From NCBI RefSeq assembly GCF_014650755.1, contig NZ_BMVO01000001.1, positions 744,001 to 808,000 on the forward strand: DNA of 64,000 nucleotides, written 5' to 3'. The translations under genes and the position numbers were made by a program. The notes below the pieces were generated by a model that saw only the letters and a program-made list of their open reading frames with translations, made no database searches and was not told the DNA's origin. This document shows, one piece after another, positions 45,752 to 57,162 of this stretch (position 1 is the first letter of the stretch; each line of letters starts with the position of its first letter). This DNA comes from Streptomyces chryseus. GTDB lineage: Bacteria > Actinomycetota > Actinomycetes > Streptomycetales > Streptomycetaceae.

Positions 45752-46515
45752 CCCTCACCCAGGCCGACATCGACGGCGAACTCGCCGAGATCCGCGCAGG
45801 ACACGAGAAGGCGCGGGCCGCCGGGGCCCCGGCCGCGCACCACCCGCCGCGCGACTTCCCGCCGTACCGCAGCAGCCTCCTGCGCCACCCCAAGCAGCCC
45901 CTGGTGGCCGTCCACGGGGACCCCGAGACCGTCGAGCTGTCCGGGCCCGTCTTCGGCCGCACCGACGTCACCGAGCTCGACCACGACCTGACCCGGCAGC
46001 ACGCGGGCGAGCCGCTCGGCGAGCGCATCACCGTCTCCGGGCGGCTGCTCGACCGCGCGGGCCGGCCGGTGCGCGGCCAGCTCGTCGAGCTGTGGCAGGC
46101 CAACGCCTCCGGCCGGTACGCCCACCGGCGCGACCAGCATCCCGCGCCGCTCGACCCCAACTTCACGGGCGTGGGCCGGGTGCTGACCGGCGACGACGGC
46201 TCGTACCGCTTCACCACGATCAAGCCGGGCGCCTACCCGTGGCGCAACCACGAGAACGCGTGGCGGCCCGCGCACATCCACTTCTCGCTGTTCGGTTCGG
46301 CCTTCACCCAGCGCCTGGTCACCCAGATGTACTTCCCCGGCGACCCGCTCCTCGCGTACGACCCGATTCTCCAGTCGGTGACCGACGACGCGGCGCGCGC
46401 CCGGCTCGTCGCCGCGTACGACCACTCCCTCTCCCGCCCCGAACGGTCGCTGGGCTACCGCTGGGACATCGTCCTGGACGGGCCGTGCGCGACCTGGATC
46501 GAGGAAGGCCGCTGA
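45748..46515 (+). CDS. pcaH: Protocatechuate 3,4-dioxygenase, beta subunit
   Basis: This 255-residue subunit holds the non-heme Fe(III) that opens the protocatechuate ring between its hydroxyls, giving 3-carboxy-cis,cis-muconate. The four iron ligands are visible: Tyr124 (GRYAHRRDQH), Tyr163 (YPWRN), and His176 and His178 (RPAHIHFS). The start is a GTG overlapping pcaJ by 4 bp. It functions with PcaG. Confidence 0.95.
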   Translation: MTLTQADIDGELAEIRAGHEKARAAGAPAAHHPPRDFPPYRSSLLRHPKQPLVAVHGDPETVELSGPVFGRTDVTELDHDLTRQHAGEPLGERITVSGRLLDRAGRPVRGQLVELWQANASGRYAHRRDQHPAPLDPNFTGVGRVLTGDDGSYRFTTIKPGAYPWRNHENAWRPAHIHFSLFGSAFTQRLVTQMYFPGDPLLAYDPILQSVTDDAARARLVAAYDHSLSRPERSLGYRWDIVLDGPCATWIEEGR

Positions 46516-47075
46516 TGACGTACCTGCCGCCCACCCCTTCGCACACCGTCGGCCCCTTCTACGGGTACGCCCTGCCGTTCCCGGGAGGCGGCGACGTCGC
46601 CCCCCGGGAACGGTCCGACGCGATCACGCTGCACGGGTACGTGTACGACGGCGCCGGGGAACCGGTCCCGGACGCGCTCGTCGAGTTCTGGCAGGCGGAC
46701 CCCGGCGGCTCGGTGGCCGGCGCGCCGGGGTCGATGCGGCGCGATCCCGTGACCGGCGGGTTCCTCGGGCGCGACGGTGTGGCCTTCACGGGCTTCGGCC
46801 GCGTCCCGACGGACGCGGACGGCCACTACGCGGTCCGTACGCTGCCGCCGGGCGCGCCGGCGGTCCCGTACATCAGCGTGTGCGTGTTCGCGCGCGGCCT
46901 GACGCACCACCTCTTCACGCGCGCGTACCTCGCGGAAGGCCCGGACGCGCTGCTCGCCTCGCTGACTCCCGAGCGCCGGGCGACACTGATCGCCCGGCCC
47001 GAACCGCACCGCACCCACCGCTTCGACATCCGCCTCCAGGGCGAGGAAGAGACGGTCTTCCTTGACTTCGCCTGA
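46515..47075 (+). CDS. pcaG: Protocatechuate 3,4-dioxygenase, alpha subunit
   Basis: This 186-residue protein is homologous to PcaH but lacks the iron ligands, as alpha subunits do. It begins TPSHTVGPFYGYALPF, the conserved N-terminal stretch of intradiol dioxygenase alpha chains, and has LVEFWQADPGG and ISVCVFARGLTHHLFTRAYL. The ATG shares one base with the pcaH stop. The last 14 bases overlap pcaB. Confidence 0.94.
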   Translation: MTYLPPTPSHTVGPFYGYALPFPGGGDVAPRERSDAITLHGYVYDGAGEPVPDALVEFWQADPGGSVAGAPGSMRRDPVTGGFLGRDGVAFTGFGRVPTDADGHYAVRTLPPGAPAVPYISVCVFARGLTHHLFTRAYLAEGPDALLASLTPERRATLIARPEPHRTHRFDIRLQGEEETVFLDFA

Positions 47076-48489
47076 TCCCGGTCACGGCCCCGGTCCCGTC
47101 CCCGCCCCCGATCCCTGCCTCGACCACGGGCTCCTGGCCCCCGTGCGCGCGGGTACGGCGGCCGAGGCCGCCACCGGCGACGCGGCGCTGCTCCAGGCCA
47201 TGCTGGACGCGGAGGCGGCACTGACCCGCGCCCAGGGGCCCGCCCGGGCGGGCGAGGCGGTCACGGCGGCGGCGCGGGCCGACCGCTTCGACGTACGCGA
47301 CCTGGCCCTGCGGGCGCGTTCCGGCGGCAACCCGGTGATCCCCCTGGTGGCCGCGCTCACGGCGGCGGTGGACCCACAAGCGGCGCCGTACGTGCACCGG
47401 GGGGCCACCAGCCAGGACATCGTCGACACGGCGATGATGCTGGTCGCCTCCCGCACCCTGACCCTGATCACGGCGGACCTGACCCGTACGGCCGAGGCGC
47501 TCGCCACCCTGGCGGCGCGGCACCGGGACACGCCCATGCCGGGCCGCACCCTGACCCAGCACGCCGTCCCCACCACGTTCGGCCTGAAGGCGGCGGGCTG
47601 GCGCGCCCTGGTCCTGGACGCCGCCGACCGCCTGAACGCCCTCGCCCCGCCCGCCCAGCTGGGCGGCGCGGCCGGCACCCTGGCCGCGTTCACCGGGCCC
47701 GCCGACCGCGAGCCGTCGGCGCCCCTGGACGAGGCGGGCTCCTCATCCGGCCCCGGCCTCGCCCTGGTGGAGGCGTACGCCGCCGAACTGGGCCTCGCGC
47801 CGCCCGCCCTGCCCTGGCACACCCTGCGCACCCCCGTCGCGGACCTGGCCACCGCCCTGGCGTTCTCCTGCGCCGCCCTCGGCAAGCTCGCCGCGGACGT
47901 CCTCACCCTCAGCCGCACCGAGATCGCCGAGGTGTCCGAGGGCGCCGGCGGCGGCTCCTCCGCCATGCCGCACAAGGCCAACCCCGTCCGCGCCACCCTG
48001 ATCGCCTCCGCCGCCCACCAGGCGCCCGCCCTGGCCTCCGTACTGCTGGCCTCCCTCGCCGGCGCCGGGGACGAACGCCCGGCGGGCGCCTGGCACGCCG
48101 AATGGCAGCCCCTGCGCGAGCTCCTGCGGCTGGCCGGCGGTGCGTCGGCCCACGCGGCCGAGCTGACCGAGGGGCTGCGCGCGCATCCGGACCGCATGCG
48201 CGCGAACCTGGACCTCACGCACGGCATGATCGTCAGCGAACGCGTCGCGGCCGCCCTGGCCCCCGCCCTCGGCCGGGCCCGCGCCAAGGAGCTCCTCACC
48301 GCCGCCTCCCGCCGCACGGCCACCGAGGGCGTCCCGCTGGCCGAAGCACTCGCGGACGTACTCCCCCCGGACGGACTGGCCGCCCTCACCGACCTCGCGG
48401 ACCTCACCGATCCCACCCGCTACAGCGGTTCGGCGGCGGCCCTGGTGGACCGTGCCCTGGACCGGAAGCCGGAGCCTCCTCGTGACTGA
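47062..48489 (+). CDS. pcaB: 3-carboxy-cis,cis-muconate cycloisomerase
   Basis: This 475-residue member of the fumarase/aspartase superfamily converts carboxymuconate to 4-carboxymuconolactone. The signature GGGSSAMPHKANPVRA holds the catalytic Ser loop, and RGATSQDIVDTAMM and GRTLTQHAVPTTFG are the other conserved regions. The only reasonable start is a TTG at 47062, inside the end of pcaG, giving an unconserved N-terminal segment rich in Pro/Gly/Asp. That rare start and the 14-bp overlap suggest dependence on translation of pcaG. The stop overlaps pcaL by 8 bp. Confidence 0.9.
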   Translation: MTSPDPGHGPGPVPAPDPCLDHGLLAPVRAGTAAEAATGDAALLQAMLDAEAALTRAQGPARAGEAVTAAARADRFDVRDLALRARSGGNPVIPLVAALTAAVDPQAAPYVHRGATSQDIVDTAMMLVASRTLTLITADLTRTAEALATLAARHRDTPMPGRTLTQHAVPTTFGLKAAGWRALVLDAADRLNALAPPAQLGGAAGTLAAFTGPADREPSAPLDEAGSSSGPGLALVEAYAAELGLAPPALPWHTLRTPVADLATALAFSCAALGKLAADVLTLSRTEIAEVSEGAGGGSSAMPHKANPVRATLIASAAHQAPALASVLLASLAGAGDERPAGAWHAEWQPLRELLRLAGGASAHAAELTEGLRAHPDRMRANLDLTHGMIVSERVAAALAPALGRARAKELLTAASRRTATEGVPLAEALADVLPPDGLAALTDLADLTDPTRYSGSAAALVDRALDRKPEPPRD

Positions 48490-49864
48490 CCGCCAGAGCC
48501 CCGCCCTCCCCGGCCTCCCCCACTTCGTGCTCGACGGCCCGGCATCCGGCAGCCCCGTGGTCCTCGGCCCGTCCGTGGGCACCTCCCTCACCGTCTGGGA
48601 GCCCCAGCTCCCCGCTCTGGCCCGGTCCCACCGCGTCCTGCGCTGGGACCTCCCCGGCCACGGCGGCAGTCCCGCCGGGCTGGTCCCGCTGGACGGCACC
48701 GCCACCGTCGCCGACCTGGCCGCACTGGTCCTGCGGGCCGCCGACGCGCAGGGCTGGCGGTCCTTCGCGTACGCCGGGATCTCGATCGGCGGCGCGGTGG
48801 GGCTCCACCTGGCGACGCACTTCCCCGAACGGATCACGGCGCTCGCCGTGGTCTGCTCGTCGGCCCGCTTCGGCGAGCCGGCCACCTGGAGCGAGCGCGC
48901 CGCTCTCGTACGGGCCCAGGGCACCGAGGCGATGGTGCCGAGCCGCCCGGGCACCTGGTTCGCCCCGGCGTTCGCCTCGACACCGCTCGGGCACGCGCTG
49001 ATCGAGGACCTGCGCGCCGCCGACGCTGCGGGCTACGCCGCCTGCTGCGACGCCCTCGCGGCGTACGACCTGCGCGGCGCGCTCCCCATGGTCGCCGCGC
49101 CGACCCTCGTCGTCGCCGGGCGCGACGATCCCGCGACGCCGCCCGCGCACGCCCGCGAGATCGCCGACGCCATCCCCGGGTCGACCCTGCTGGAAGTCGC
49201 GGGCGCGGCCCATCTGGCGGGCGTCGAGAAGCCCGAGACGGTGACCTCCGCCCTGCTCGCCCACTTCGCCCCGCCATCCGCCGGCACCGACGCGTCCCGT
49301 CACGCGGCCGGCACGCGGGTGCGCAGGGCGGTCCTGGGCCTGGCCCATGTGGACCGCGCGACCGGCCGTACGACGCCGTTCACGGCCCGCTTCCAGGACT
49401 TCATCACGCGCTACGCCTGGGGCGAGATCTGGACCGACGAGACCCTGGACCGGCGCACCCGCAGCTGCGTCACCCTCACCGCGCTCGTCGCCCACGGCCA
49501 CGAGGCGGAGCTCGCGCTGCACGTACGAGCCGCGCTGACCAACGGCCTGAGCAGGGAGGAGATCGGCGCGGTCCTGCTCCAGACGGCGGTGTACTGCGGG
49601 GTGCCCGCCGCGAACTCCGCGTTCACCGTGGCGCAGGACGTCTTCGACGACCTCGACCGCCTCGACTACGAGGAGGAACCGGCCGGGCCGGACGGCCTCG
49701 ACGCGCTGGTCGAGCCGGACACGCTGGAGGAACTGGCCGAGCCGGACGGACCGGACGCCCTCGCGGCCCGCCCCGCCCCGGACGCCCCGGCCGACGACCC
49801 CGATGCCTTCCCCGGCCAGGCCCCCCTGCCCGGCGACCCGGCCGACGACCAGGTCGACGACTGA
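48482..49864 (+). CDS. pcaL: Fused 3-oxoadipate enol-lactonase/4-carboxymuconolactone decarboxylase
   Basis: This 460-residue PcaL fusion has two parts. Residues 1-265 form an alpha/beta-hydrolase (PcaD) with nucleophile YAGISIGGAVG and late His in AGAAHLAGVEKP. Residues 285-400 are the decarboxylase PcaC, with RFQDFITRYAWGEIW, then RRTRSCVTLTALVAHGHEAEL and GVPAANSAF. Together they turn 4-carboxymuconolactone into 3-oxoadipate. A highly acidic tail of about 60 residues with EPDxL-type units follows and is not part of either family. GTG 48482 overlaps pcaB by 8 bp. Confidence 0.93.
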   Translation: MTDRQSPALPGLPHFVLDGPASGSPVVLGPSVGTSLTVWEPQLPALARSHRVLRWDLPGHGGSPAGLVPLDGTATVADLAALVLRAADAQGWRSFAYAGISIGGAVGLHLATHFPERITALAVVCSSARFGEPATWSERAALVRAQGTEAMVPSRPGTWFAPAFASTPLGHALIEDLRAADAAGYAACCDALAAYDLRGALPMVAAPTLVVAGRDDPATPPAHAREIADAIPGSTLLEVAGAAHLAGVEKPETVTSALLAHFAPPSAGTDASRHAAGTRVRRAVLGLAHVDRATGRTTPFTARFQDFITRYAWGEIWTDETLDRRTRSCVTLTALVAHGHEAELALHVRAALTNGLSREEIGAVLLQTAVYCGVPAANSAFTVAQDVFDDLDRLDYEEEPAGPDGLDALVEPDTLEELAEPDGPDALAARPAPDAPADDPDAFPGQAPLPGDPADDQVDD

Positions 49865-49951
49865 TCACCTTCCGCTCACCGCTTGTTGATGCACTGTCAA
49901 TTCGAGACGCTTACGTTCCGAGGTCACAGTCCCCCCATCCTGGAGTGACAC

Positions 49952-51109
49952 ATGGAACGTCGTAGCTTCCTGCGCGGCGCTGTCATCGGCACCTCCGCCG
50001 CCGCCTTCGGCGGCACCCTCTGGCGCGGCGCGGCCCACGCCGCCCCCGCACAGCCCGGCGCCGGCCCCTACGGTGCGCTGGGTTCCCCCGACGCCAACGG
50101 CCTGCGCCTGCCGTCCGGCTTCAGCAGCCGCGTCATAGCCCGCTCCGGCCAGAAGGTCGGCTCGACCGCGTACACCTGGCACAACGCACCGGACGGCGGC
50201 GCCTGTTACGCCGACGGCACCGGGTGGATCTACGTCTCCAACTCGGAGATCAACCCCTCCGGCGGCGCGGGCGCGGTCCGCTTCTCCTCCACCGGCGCGA
50301 TCACCGGCGCGTACCGCATCCTGTCCTCCACCCGCCAGAACTGCGCGGGCGGCAAGACGCCGTGGAACACCTGGCTCTCCTGCGAGGAGGTCGACCGGGG
50401 GTACGTCTACGAGACCGACCCATGGGGCGTGAAGGCCGCCGTACGGCGCGACGCGATGGGCCGCTTCAAGCACGAGGCCGCCGCCGCCGACCCCGTACGC
50501 AGGACCGTCTATCTCACCGAGGACACGACCGACGGCTGCTTCTACCGCTTCACGCCCACCACGTGGGGCGACCTGTCGGCGGGCCGGCTGGAGGTGCTGA
50601 AGATGGGCTCGGGCACGTCCGGACCCGTCACCTGGGCCACCGTCCCCGACCCCAGCGGCGCCTCGACCGCCACCCGCAACCAGGTGTCCGGCGCCAAGCG
50701 CTTCACGGGCGGCGAGGGCTGCTACTACGCCGACGACATCTGCTGGTTCACCACCAAGGGCGACAACCGCGTGTGGCAGTACAACGCGGCCGCCCAGACC
50801 ATCGAGCTCGCCTACGACGACTCGCTGGTGAACGGCACCGCGCCCCTGACCGGCGTGGACAACGTCACGGGCACGTCGTCCGGCGACCTGTTCGTCGCCG
50901 AGGACGGCGGGAACATGGAGATCTGCGTGATCACGCCGGACGACGTGGTGGCCTCCTTCCTGCGGATCGACGGGCAGTCGGGCTCGGAGATCACCGGCCC
51001 GGCGTTCTCGCCGGACGGCAAGCGCCTGTACTTCTCCAGTCAGCGCGGTACGAGCGGCAGCTCGTCCGGCGGCATCACCTACGAGGTCACGGGGCCGTTC
51101 CGCGGCTGA
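49952..51109 (+). CDS. Tat-exported PhoX-family (DUF839) phosphatase-like protein
   Basis: This 385-residue protein has a twin-arginine signal, MERRSFLRGAVIGTSAAAFG, with cleavage near AAHA. The mature part is a beta-propeller of the PhoX/DUF839 type: WNTWLSCEEVDRGYVYETDP, KHEAAAADPVRRTVYLTEDT, GCFYRFTP and GEGCYYADDICWFTTKGD. PhoX enzymes are calcium/iron alkaline phosphatases that release phosphate from organic esters outside the cell. The 3' end overlaps the convergent regulator gene by 31 bp. No convincing PHO box was found; two weak GTTGATG/GTCAATT units occur at about 49886. Confidence 0.8.
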   Translation: MERRSFLRGAVIGTSAAAFGGTLWRGAAHAAPAQPGAGPYGALGSPDANGLRLPSGFSSRVIARSGQKVGSTAYTWHNAPDGGACYADGTGWIYVSNSEINPSGGAGAVRFSSTGAITGAYRILSSTRQNCAGGKTPWNTWLSCEEVDRGYVYETDPWGVKAAVRRDAMGRFKHEAAAADPVRRTVYLTEDTTDGCFYRFTPTTWGDLSAGRLEVLKMGSGTSGPVTWATVPDPSGASTATRNQVSGAKRFTGGEGCYYADDICWFTTKGDNRVWQYNAAAQTIELAYDDSLVNGTAPLTGVDNVTGTSSGDLFVAEDGGNMEICVITPDDVVASFLRIDGQSGSEITGPAFSPDGKRLYFSSQRGTSGSSSGGITYEVTGPFRG

Positions 51110-52158
51110 CGTCCCGCCGCTCCGGTCCCGACCGACGAAGGTACGAGCGCTTCCGCTGTGGCGCCGCCCCGCAGAAGGGCGGCGCCCAGTGGCGTCAGGG
51201 TGTGGAGCACCGCGTTGCCGTGGCGCAGGGTGACGATCAGGCCCGCCTCGCGCAGCACGCACGCGTGCTGGCTCGCCGAGGCGAGCGACACCGCTGCCCT
51301 GCGGGCGAGCTCGCTCGTCGTACAGCCGCCGCCGATGGCCCCGAGCACGGTGGAGCGGGTGTGGCCGACCAGCCGCCCGAGGGGCGGCCCGGGGTCGTCC
51401 ACGGGGACCGGGGCGTCCGCGTGGGTCACGGGGTAGACGAGCACGGGCGGCAACTGCGGGTCGCGGTAGACGACCGGGGTGCCGCGGCAGAAGAACGACG
51501 GCTGGAGCAGCAGGCCCCGCCCGCGCAGGTAGAGGTCCCGGTCGACGGGATAGTCGGCCTCCAGGACCGGTGGCCGCCAGCGCAGCATCGGCGGCAGGGA
51601 GGCGAGGAGTTCGTCCGCGCCGCCGTCGAGCAGGGCGCGGCCCCTGGCCGCCCGGTCGGCCTCGATACGGGCCTGGATGTGCGGCCAGTACGGCTCGACC
51701 GTGGCGCGGTGGTAGCCGCGCAGCGCGCCGGCGAGGCGGGCCAGTGGCTCGCCGCGGCCGCCGGCCACCTGCGCCAGGCGCTGATGGGTGGACGCGGCGG
51801 CGCTGCTCGGGGACGTCCGGTCGTCCGCGCGGCGGGAGGCGGCGAGCAGGGCCAGTTCGGCGCGCAGCCGCTCGGGGGCTGTGGCGCGTACGGCCTCGAG
51901 CCCCTTGTCCATGCCGCGCGCCCCCTCACGAGGCGTCAGGAAATCAGGAAAGTAACCCCTGTTCGGTATGAGAGATGCGAGCAGTCGTGTTTCACCGTTC
52001 AACCGAGTCCGGGATTCCCGGCGCCATTCTCCGAACACCTTGGCACCGCGCCGGTCTCGCAATCTGTGAAAACTGAGCACCGTTTCCCATAACGCGTCCG
52101 GCCGGTCGGACAGCCGAATCCTCGACAGGTCAACACCGGAGAAATGAACACGTAGCAC
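51079..52158 (-). CDS. ArsR-type winged-helix regulator with large N-terminal domain, copy 2
   Basis: This 359-residue paralogue of the gene at 21078 begins VLRVHFSGVDLSRIRL, DRPDALWETVLSFHRLRD, matching [32 protein letters not shown] in copy 1. The helix-turn-helix is SELARRAAVSLASASQHACVLREAGL. It also shares LEADYPVDRDLYLRGRGLLLQPSFFCRGTPVV with the equivalent stretch in copy 1, where only a few residues differ in pattern. GTG 52158 is chosen to match copy 1, although an open frame extends to 52257. It overlaps the convergent PhoX-like gene by 31 bp. Confidence 0.75.
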   Translation of the reverse strand: MLRVHFSGVDLSRIRLSDRPDALWETVLSFHRLRDRRGAKVFGEWRRESRTRLNGETRLLASLIPNRGYFPDFLTPREGARGMDKGLEAVRATAPERLRAELALLAASRRADDRTSPSSAAASTHQRLAQVAGGRGEPLARLAGALRGYHRATVEPYWPHIQARIEADRAARGRALLDGGADELLASLPPMLRWRPPVLEADYPVDRDLYLRGRGLLLQPSFFCRGTPVVYRDPQLPPVLVYPVTHADAPVPVDDPGPPLGRLVGHTRSTVLGAIGGGCTTSELARRAAVSLASASQHACVLREAGLIVTLRHGNAVLHTLTPLGAALLRGGATAEALVPSSVGTGAAGRQPRNGPVTS

Positions 52159-52401
52159 CGAAGCCCCATCTGTTGCATCCGCAATCGCCCCCCGCAGCAG
52201 AGTATGCACGCCATCACACGCCGTTACCACGGCCTTTCGGCCACAGTTGAAACGCATCGCGCGCCCCCTGTGCTGAACGAAATGCTGTCCTCGTCGGTCA
52301 CGACACCGGAGTCACCGGAAAGACGCAGTGAAGGCCGTGGGGGGCTTTGCTGGGTCTGGCGGCGGTCGGCGAAGGTAGCGGCTCAGTGTCCGACGAGGTA
52401 T

Positions 52402-52452
52402 CAGGATGTGGTCGCCGGGTGGGGATCCGGCGACCGCATCCTGCCTCGTTTT
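52402..52452 (+). terminator. 17-bp hairpin with T-tract
   Basis: CAGGATGTGGTCGCCGG (52402-52418) pairs with CCGGCGACCGCATCCTG (52427-52443) with only one wobble position. CGTTTT follows at 52447. It is a good intrinsic terminator for plus-strand transcription, yet no plus-strand gene ends nearby. An unannotated small RNA between 52160 and 52450 is one explanation. Confidence 0.6.
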
Positions 52453-52739
52453 AGGGGAAACTGGCGGAATTCAACTGCTGCCGTCTTGTTCAGACCTGTA
52501 CGTCCAAGCGCCCCCTGAATACCCGGTCGTCACGTGCCACCCAGCCGCCCGCTCCGACCGGCGGACGCCGGACGAACCACGATGCCGGTTCGCCCGCAAG
52601 TGCGAACTGCCGTGACAGCGCCGGGAGTTCAGGACGGCTAGGCCAGGCCCTCGATCACCTCCGGTACGGGACGCAGCCGACCGATCGTCCGGGTGAGCCC
52701 GAGCACCACCTCGTCGGCCCGCCGGCGGCTGAGCGCGTG

Positions 52740-52830
52740 GAAGCGGCGGCACCTCCTGGGAGGTACCGCCGCTTCTTTCGTACCGGAGCCGCCGCCGGTC
52801 CGGTGAGGGTGCACCGCCGGCGGCTCCGGT
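52740..52830 (-). terminator. Two successive hairpins after ppdK
   Basis: Downstream of ppdK on the minus strand, 52830-52813 pairs with 52799-52782 (18 bp with two central mismatches). 52775-52759 then pairs with 52756-52740 (17 bp with one mismatch). Together they form a strong double terminator for ppdK. Confidence 0.75.
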
Positions 52831-52851
52831 GGCCCTGGCGGGCCGGCCGGT

Positions 52852-55593
<2,742 letters not shown>

Positions 55594-55847
55594 GGGTCTC
55601 GACTCCTCGAGGACGCGGTGGCTGCCCTGACGGCCAGGAACATACCCAGATCGAAGGTGTCTGGGTACGTCCACCTGACTGTCATGAGGCCTTAACCACT
55701 CGTCCGCCAGTAGATCGAAAGTGATCAACAGCTTCGGGGACCCAGGCGCGTGCGTTCAAGTATTCAACACACAACTACGCACAGCCATCGGTTCAGCCGG
55801 AAAGGTCACCGCAGGGTGAGGGATGGTTTGATCGATCAAAACAAAAG

Positions 55848-55870
55848 AAGGTGGCACCCAGTGCCACCTT
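55848..55870. terminator. Intrinsic terminator with T-rich flanks
   Basis: AAGGTGGCAC pairs perfectly with GTGCCACCTT with a 3-base loop. TT follows on the plus strand. CTTTTGTTTTGAT follows on the minus strand, where it would end the dusB transcript about 100 bases after the stop codon. Confidence 0.8.
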
Positions 55871-55886
55871 TTGAGAGGTGCAACCC

Positions 55887-55925
55887 CGCCTGATGTGCTC
55901 ATCTGAGCAATGAACGCATCAGGCG
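55887..55925. ncRNA. Branched hairpin, possible 3'-UTR or small RNA structure
   Basis: CGCCTGATG (55887-55895) pairs with CATCAGGCG (55917-55925) and encloses the inner stem GCTCA-TC-TGAGC (55897-55908). CTCATCTGAG at 55898 recurs inverted as CTCAGATGAG at 55941-55950, so alternative pairings are possible. Located between dusB's stop and the terminator, it may be a stable 3'-UTR element or a small RNA. Confidence 0.4.
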
Positions 55926-55970
55926 TGGCGAGGATCACTTCTCAGATGAGACCCTATCGAGACCGGAATC

Positions 55971-57110
55971 TCACCCTCCGGACGTGTCCAACTCCGCATC
56001 CGCGCTCACGGCGGAGCAGTCGTACGGGTCCTTCAGCCAGCCATCCGGCAGGACGACCCGCCCATTACCGGACGAACGACCCCGTGGCCCGTCCGCCCCG
56101 ACAGGCCACGGCTGGTCCAAATCGAGCTCGCTCAAGTGAGCGTCCATTTCGTCCAGAGATGAGGAGATCGCAAGCTTCTTCCGCATCTCCGAGCCGACCG
56201 AGAACCCCTTCAGGTACCAGGCGACGTGCTTACGGAAGTCAATGACCCCGCGTGCCTCGTCCCCGATCCACTCGCCGAGCAGTTCCGCGTGCCTGCGCAT
56301 CACCGCGGCGACCTCGCGCAGCGTCGGAGCGGCGTACGCGCCGGTGCCCTCGAAGCCCGCCACCAGATCCGCGAACAGCCAGGGCCGCCCCAGGCACCCA
56401 CGCCCGACGACCACGCCGTCGCAGCCGGTCTCGCGCATCATGCGCAGGGCGTCGTCGGCGGACCAGATGTCGCCGTTGCCCAGGACGGGGATCTCCGGCA
56501 CGTGCTCCTTCAGGCGCGCGATGGCGTCCCAGTCGGCCGTGCCGCCGTAGTGCTCCGCCGCCGTGCGCCCGTGCAGCGCGATGGCCGTGACGCCCTCCTG
56601 GACCGCTATCCGTCCCGCGTCGAGGTAGGTGAGGTGGTCGTCGTCGATGCCCTTGCGCATCTTCATCGTCACCGGCAGGTCGCCCGCGTTGGAGACGGCC
56701 TCGTTCAGGATGGCGCGCAGCAGGGGCCGCTTGTACGGGAGCGCCGAGCCGCCGCCCTTGCGCGTCACCTTCGGGACCGGGCAGCCGAAGTTCAGGTCGA
56801 TGTGATCGGCCAGGTCCTCGTCCACGATCATGCGGACGGCCTTGCCGACCGTGACGGGGTCCACGCCGTACAGCTGGATCGAGCGCGGCGTCTCCGTCGC
56901 GTCGAAGTGGACCAGCTGCATGGTCTTCTCATTGCGCTCGACCAGCGCCCTCGTCGTGATCATCTCGCTGACGAACAGCCCCTTGCCACCGGAGAACTCG
57001 CGGCACAGGGTGCGGAAAGGAGCGTTGGTGATGCCGGCCATGGGAGCGAGCACCACCGGCGGCCGCACGGAGTGCGGGCCGATGGAGAGCAGGGGGAGCG
57101 CGGTGGTCAT
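55971..57110 (-). CDS. dusB: tRNA-dihydrouridine synthase B
   Basis: This 379-residue FMN enzyme reduces specific uridines of tRNA to dihydrouridine. VLAPMAGITNAPFR is the N-terminal FMN/active-site segment, and NFGCPVPKVTRKGGGSAL contains the catalytic Cys in GCP. MKMRKGIDDDHLTYLD, ALHGRTAAEHYGG and VLGNGDIWS complete the TIM-barrel signature. Length fits actinobacterial DusB with its C-terminal helical domain. ATG 57110 is used, since the frame to 57677 overlaps the divergent MFS gene. A GTACGGC/GCCGTAC inverted repeat lies in the 52-bp divergent promoter. Confidence 0.93.
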   Translation of the reverse strand: MTTALPLLSIGPHSVRPPVVLAPMAGITNAPFRTLCREFSGGKGLFVSEMITTRALVERNEKTMQLVHFDATETPRSIQLYGVDPVTVGKAVRMIVDEDLADHIDLNFGCPVPKVTRKGGGSALPYKRPLLRAILNEAVSNAGDLPVTMKMRKGIDDDHLTYLDAGRIAVQEGVTAIALHGRTAAEHYGGTADWDAIARLKEHVPEIPVLGNGDIWSADDALRMMRETGCDGVVVGRGCLGRPWLFADLVAGFEGTGAYAAPTLREVAAVMRRHAELLGEWIGDEARGVIDFRKHVAWYLKGFSVGSEMRKKLAISSSLDEMDAHLSELDLDQPWPVGADGPRGRSSGNGRVVLPDGWLKDPYDCSAVSADAELDTSGG

Positions 57111-57162
57111 GGCCCCATTGTCCCGTACGGCGGGAGTCGTTGGTGAGCCGTACCATCCGCGT

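Larger units (their letters stand above)
52159..52851. other. 693-bp region without a supported gene
   Basis: This stretch has lower GC than its surroundings up to about 52620 and no frame with codon bias plus a start site. It contains strong hairpins, listed separately. On the minus strand near 52640-52740 a short peptide-like stretch (ADEVVLGLTRTIGRLRPVPE, then VIEGLA and stop) looks like the C terminus of a lost gene. Confidence 0.5.
55594..55970. other. AT-richer intergenic region with structured elements
   Basis: 377 bases between ppdK and dusB hold no supported gene. Both neighbours are on the minus strand, so ppdK's promoter and dusB's terminator must lie here. The region includes the perfect palindrome TTTGATCGATCAAA (55827-55840), a terminator (55848-55870) and a branched hairpin (55887-55925), with a clearly lower GC content than the rest of the window. 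Confidence 0.6.

Noticed and set aside
49875..49920. Possible PHO box upstream of the PhoX-like gene
   Set aside because: Two 11-bp-spaced units (GTTGATG, GTCAATT) match the direct-repeat consensus poorly, so PhoP control is not claimed.
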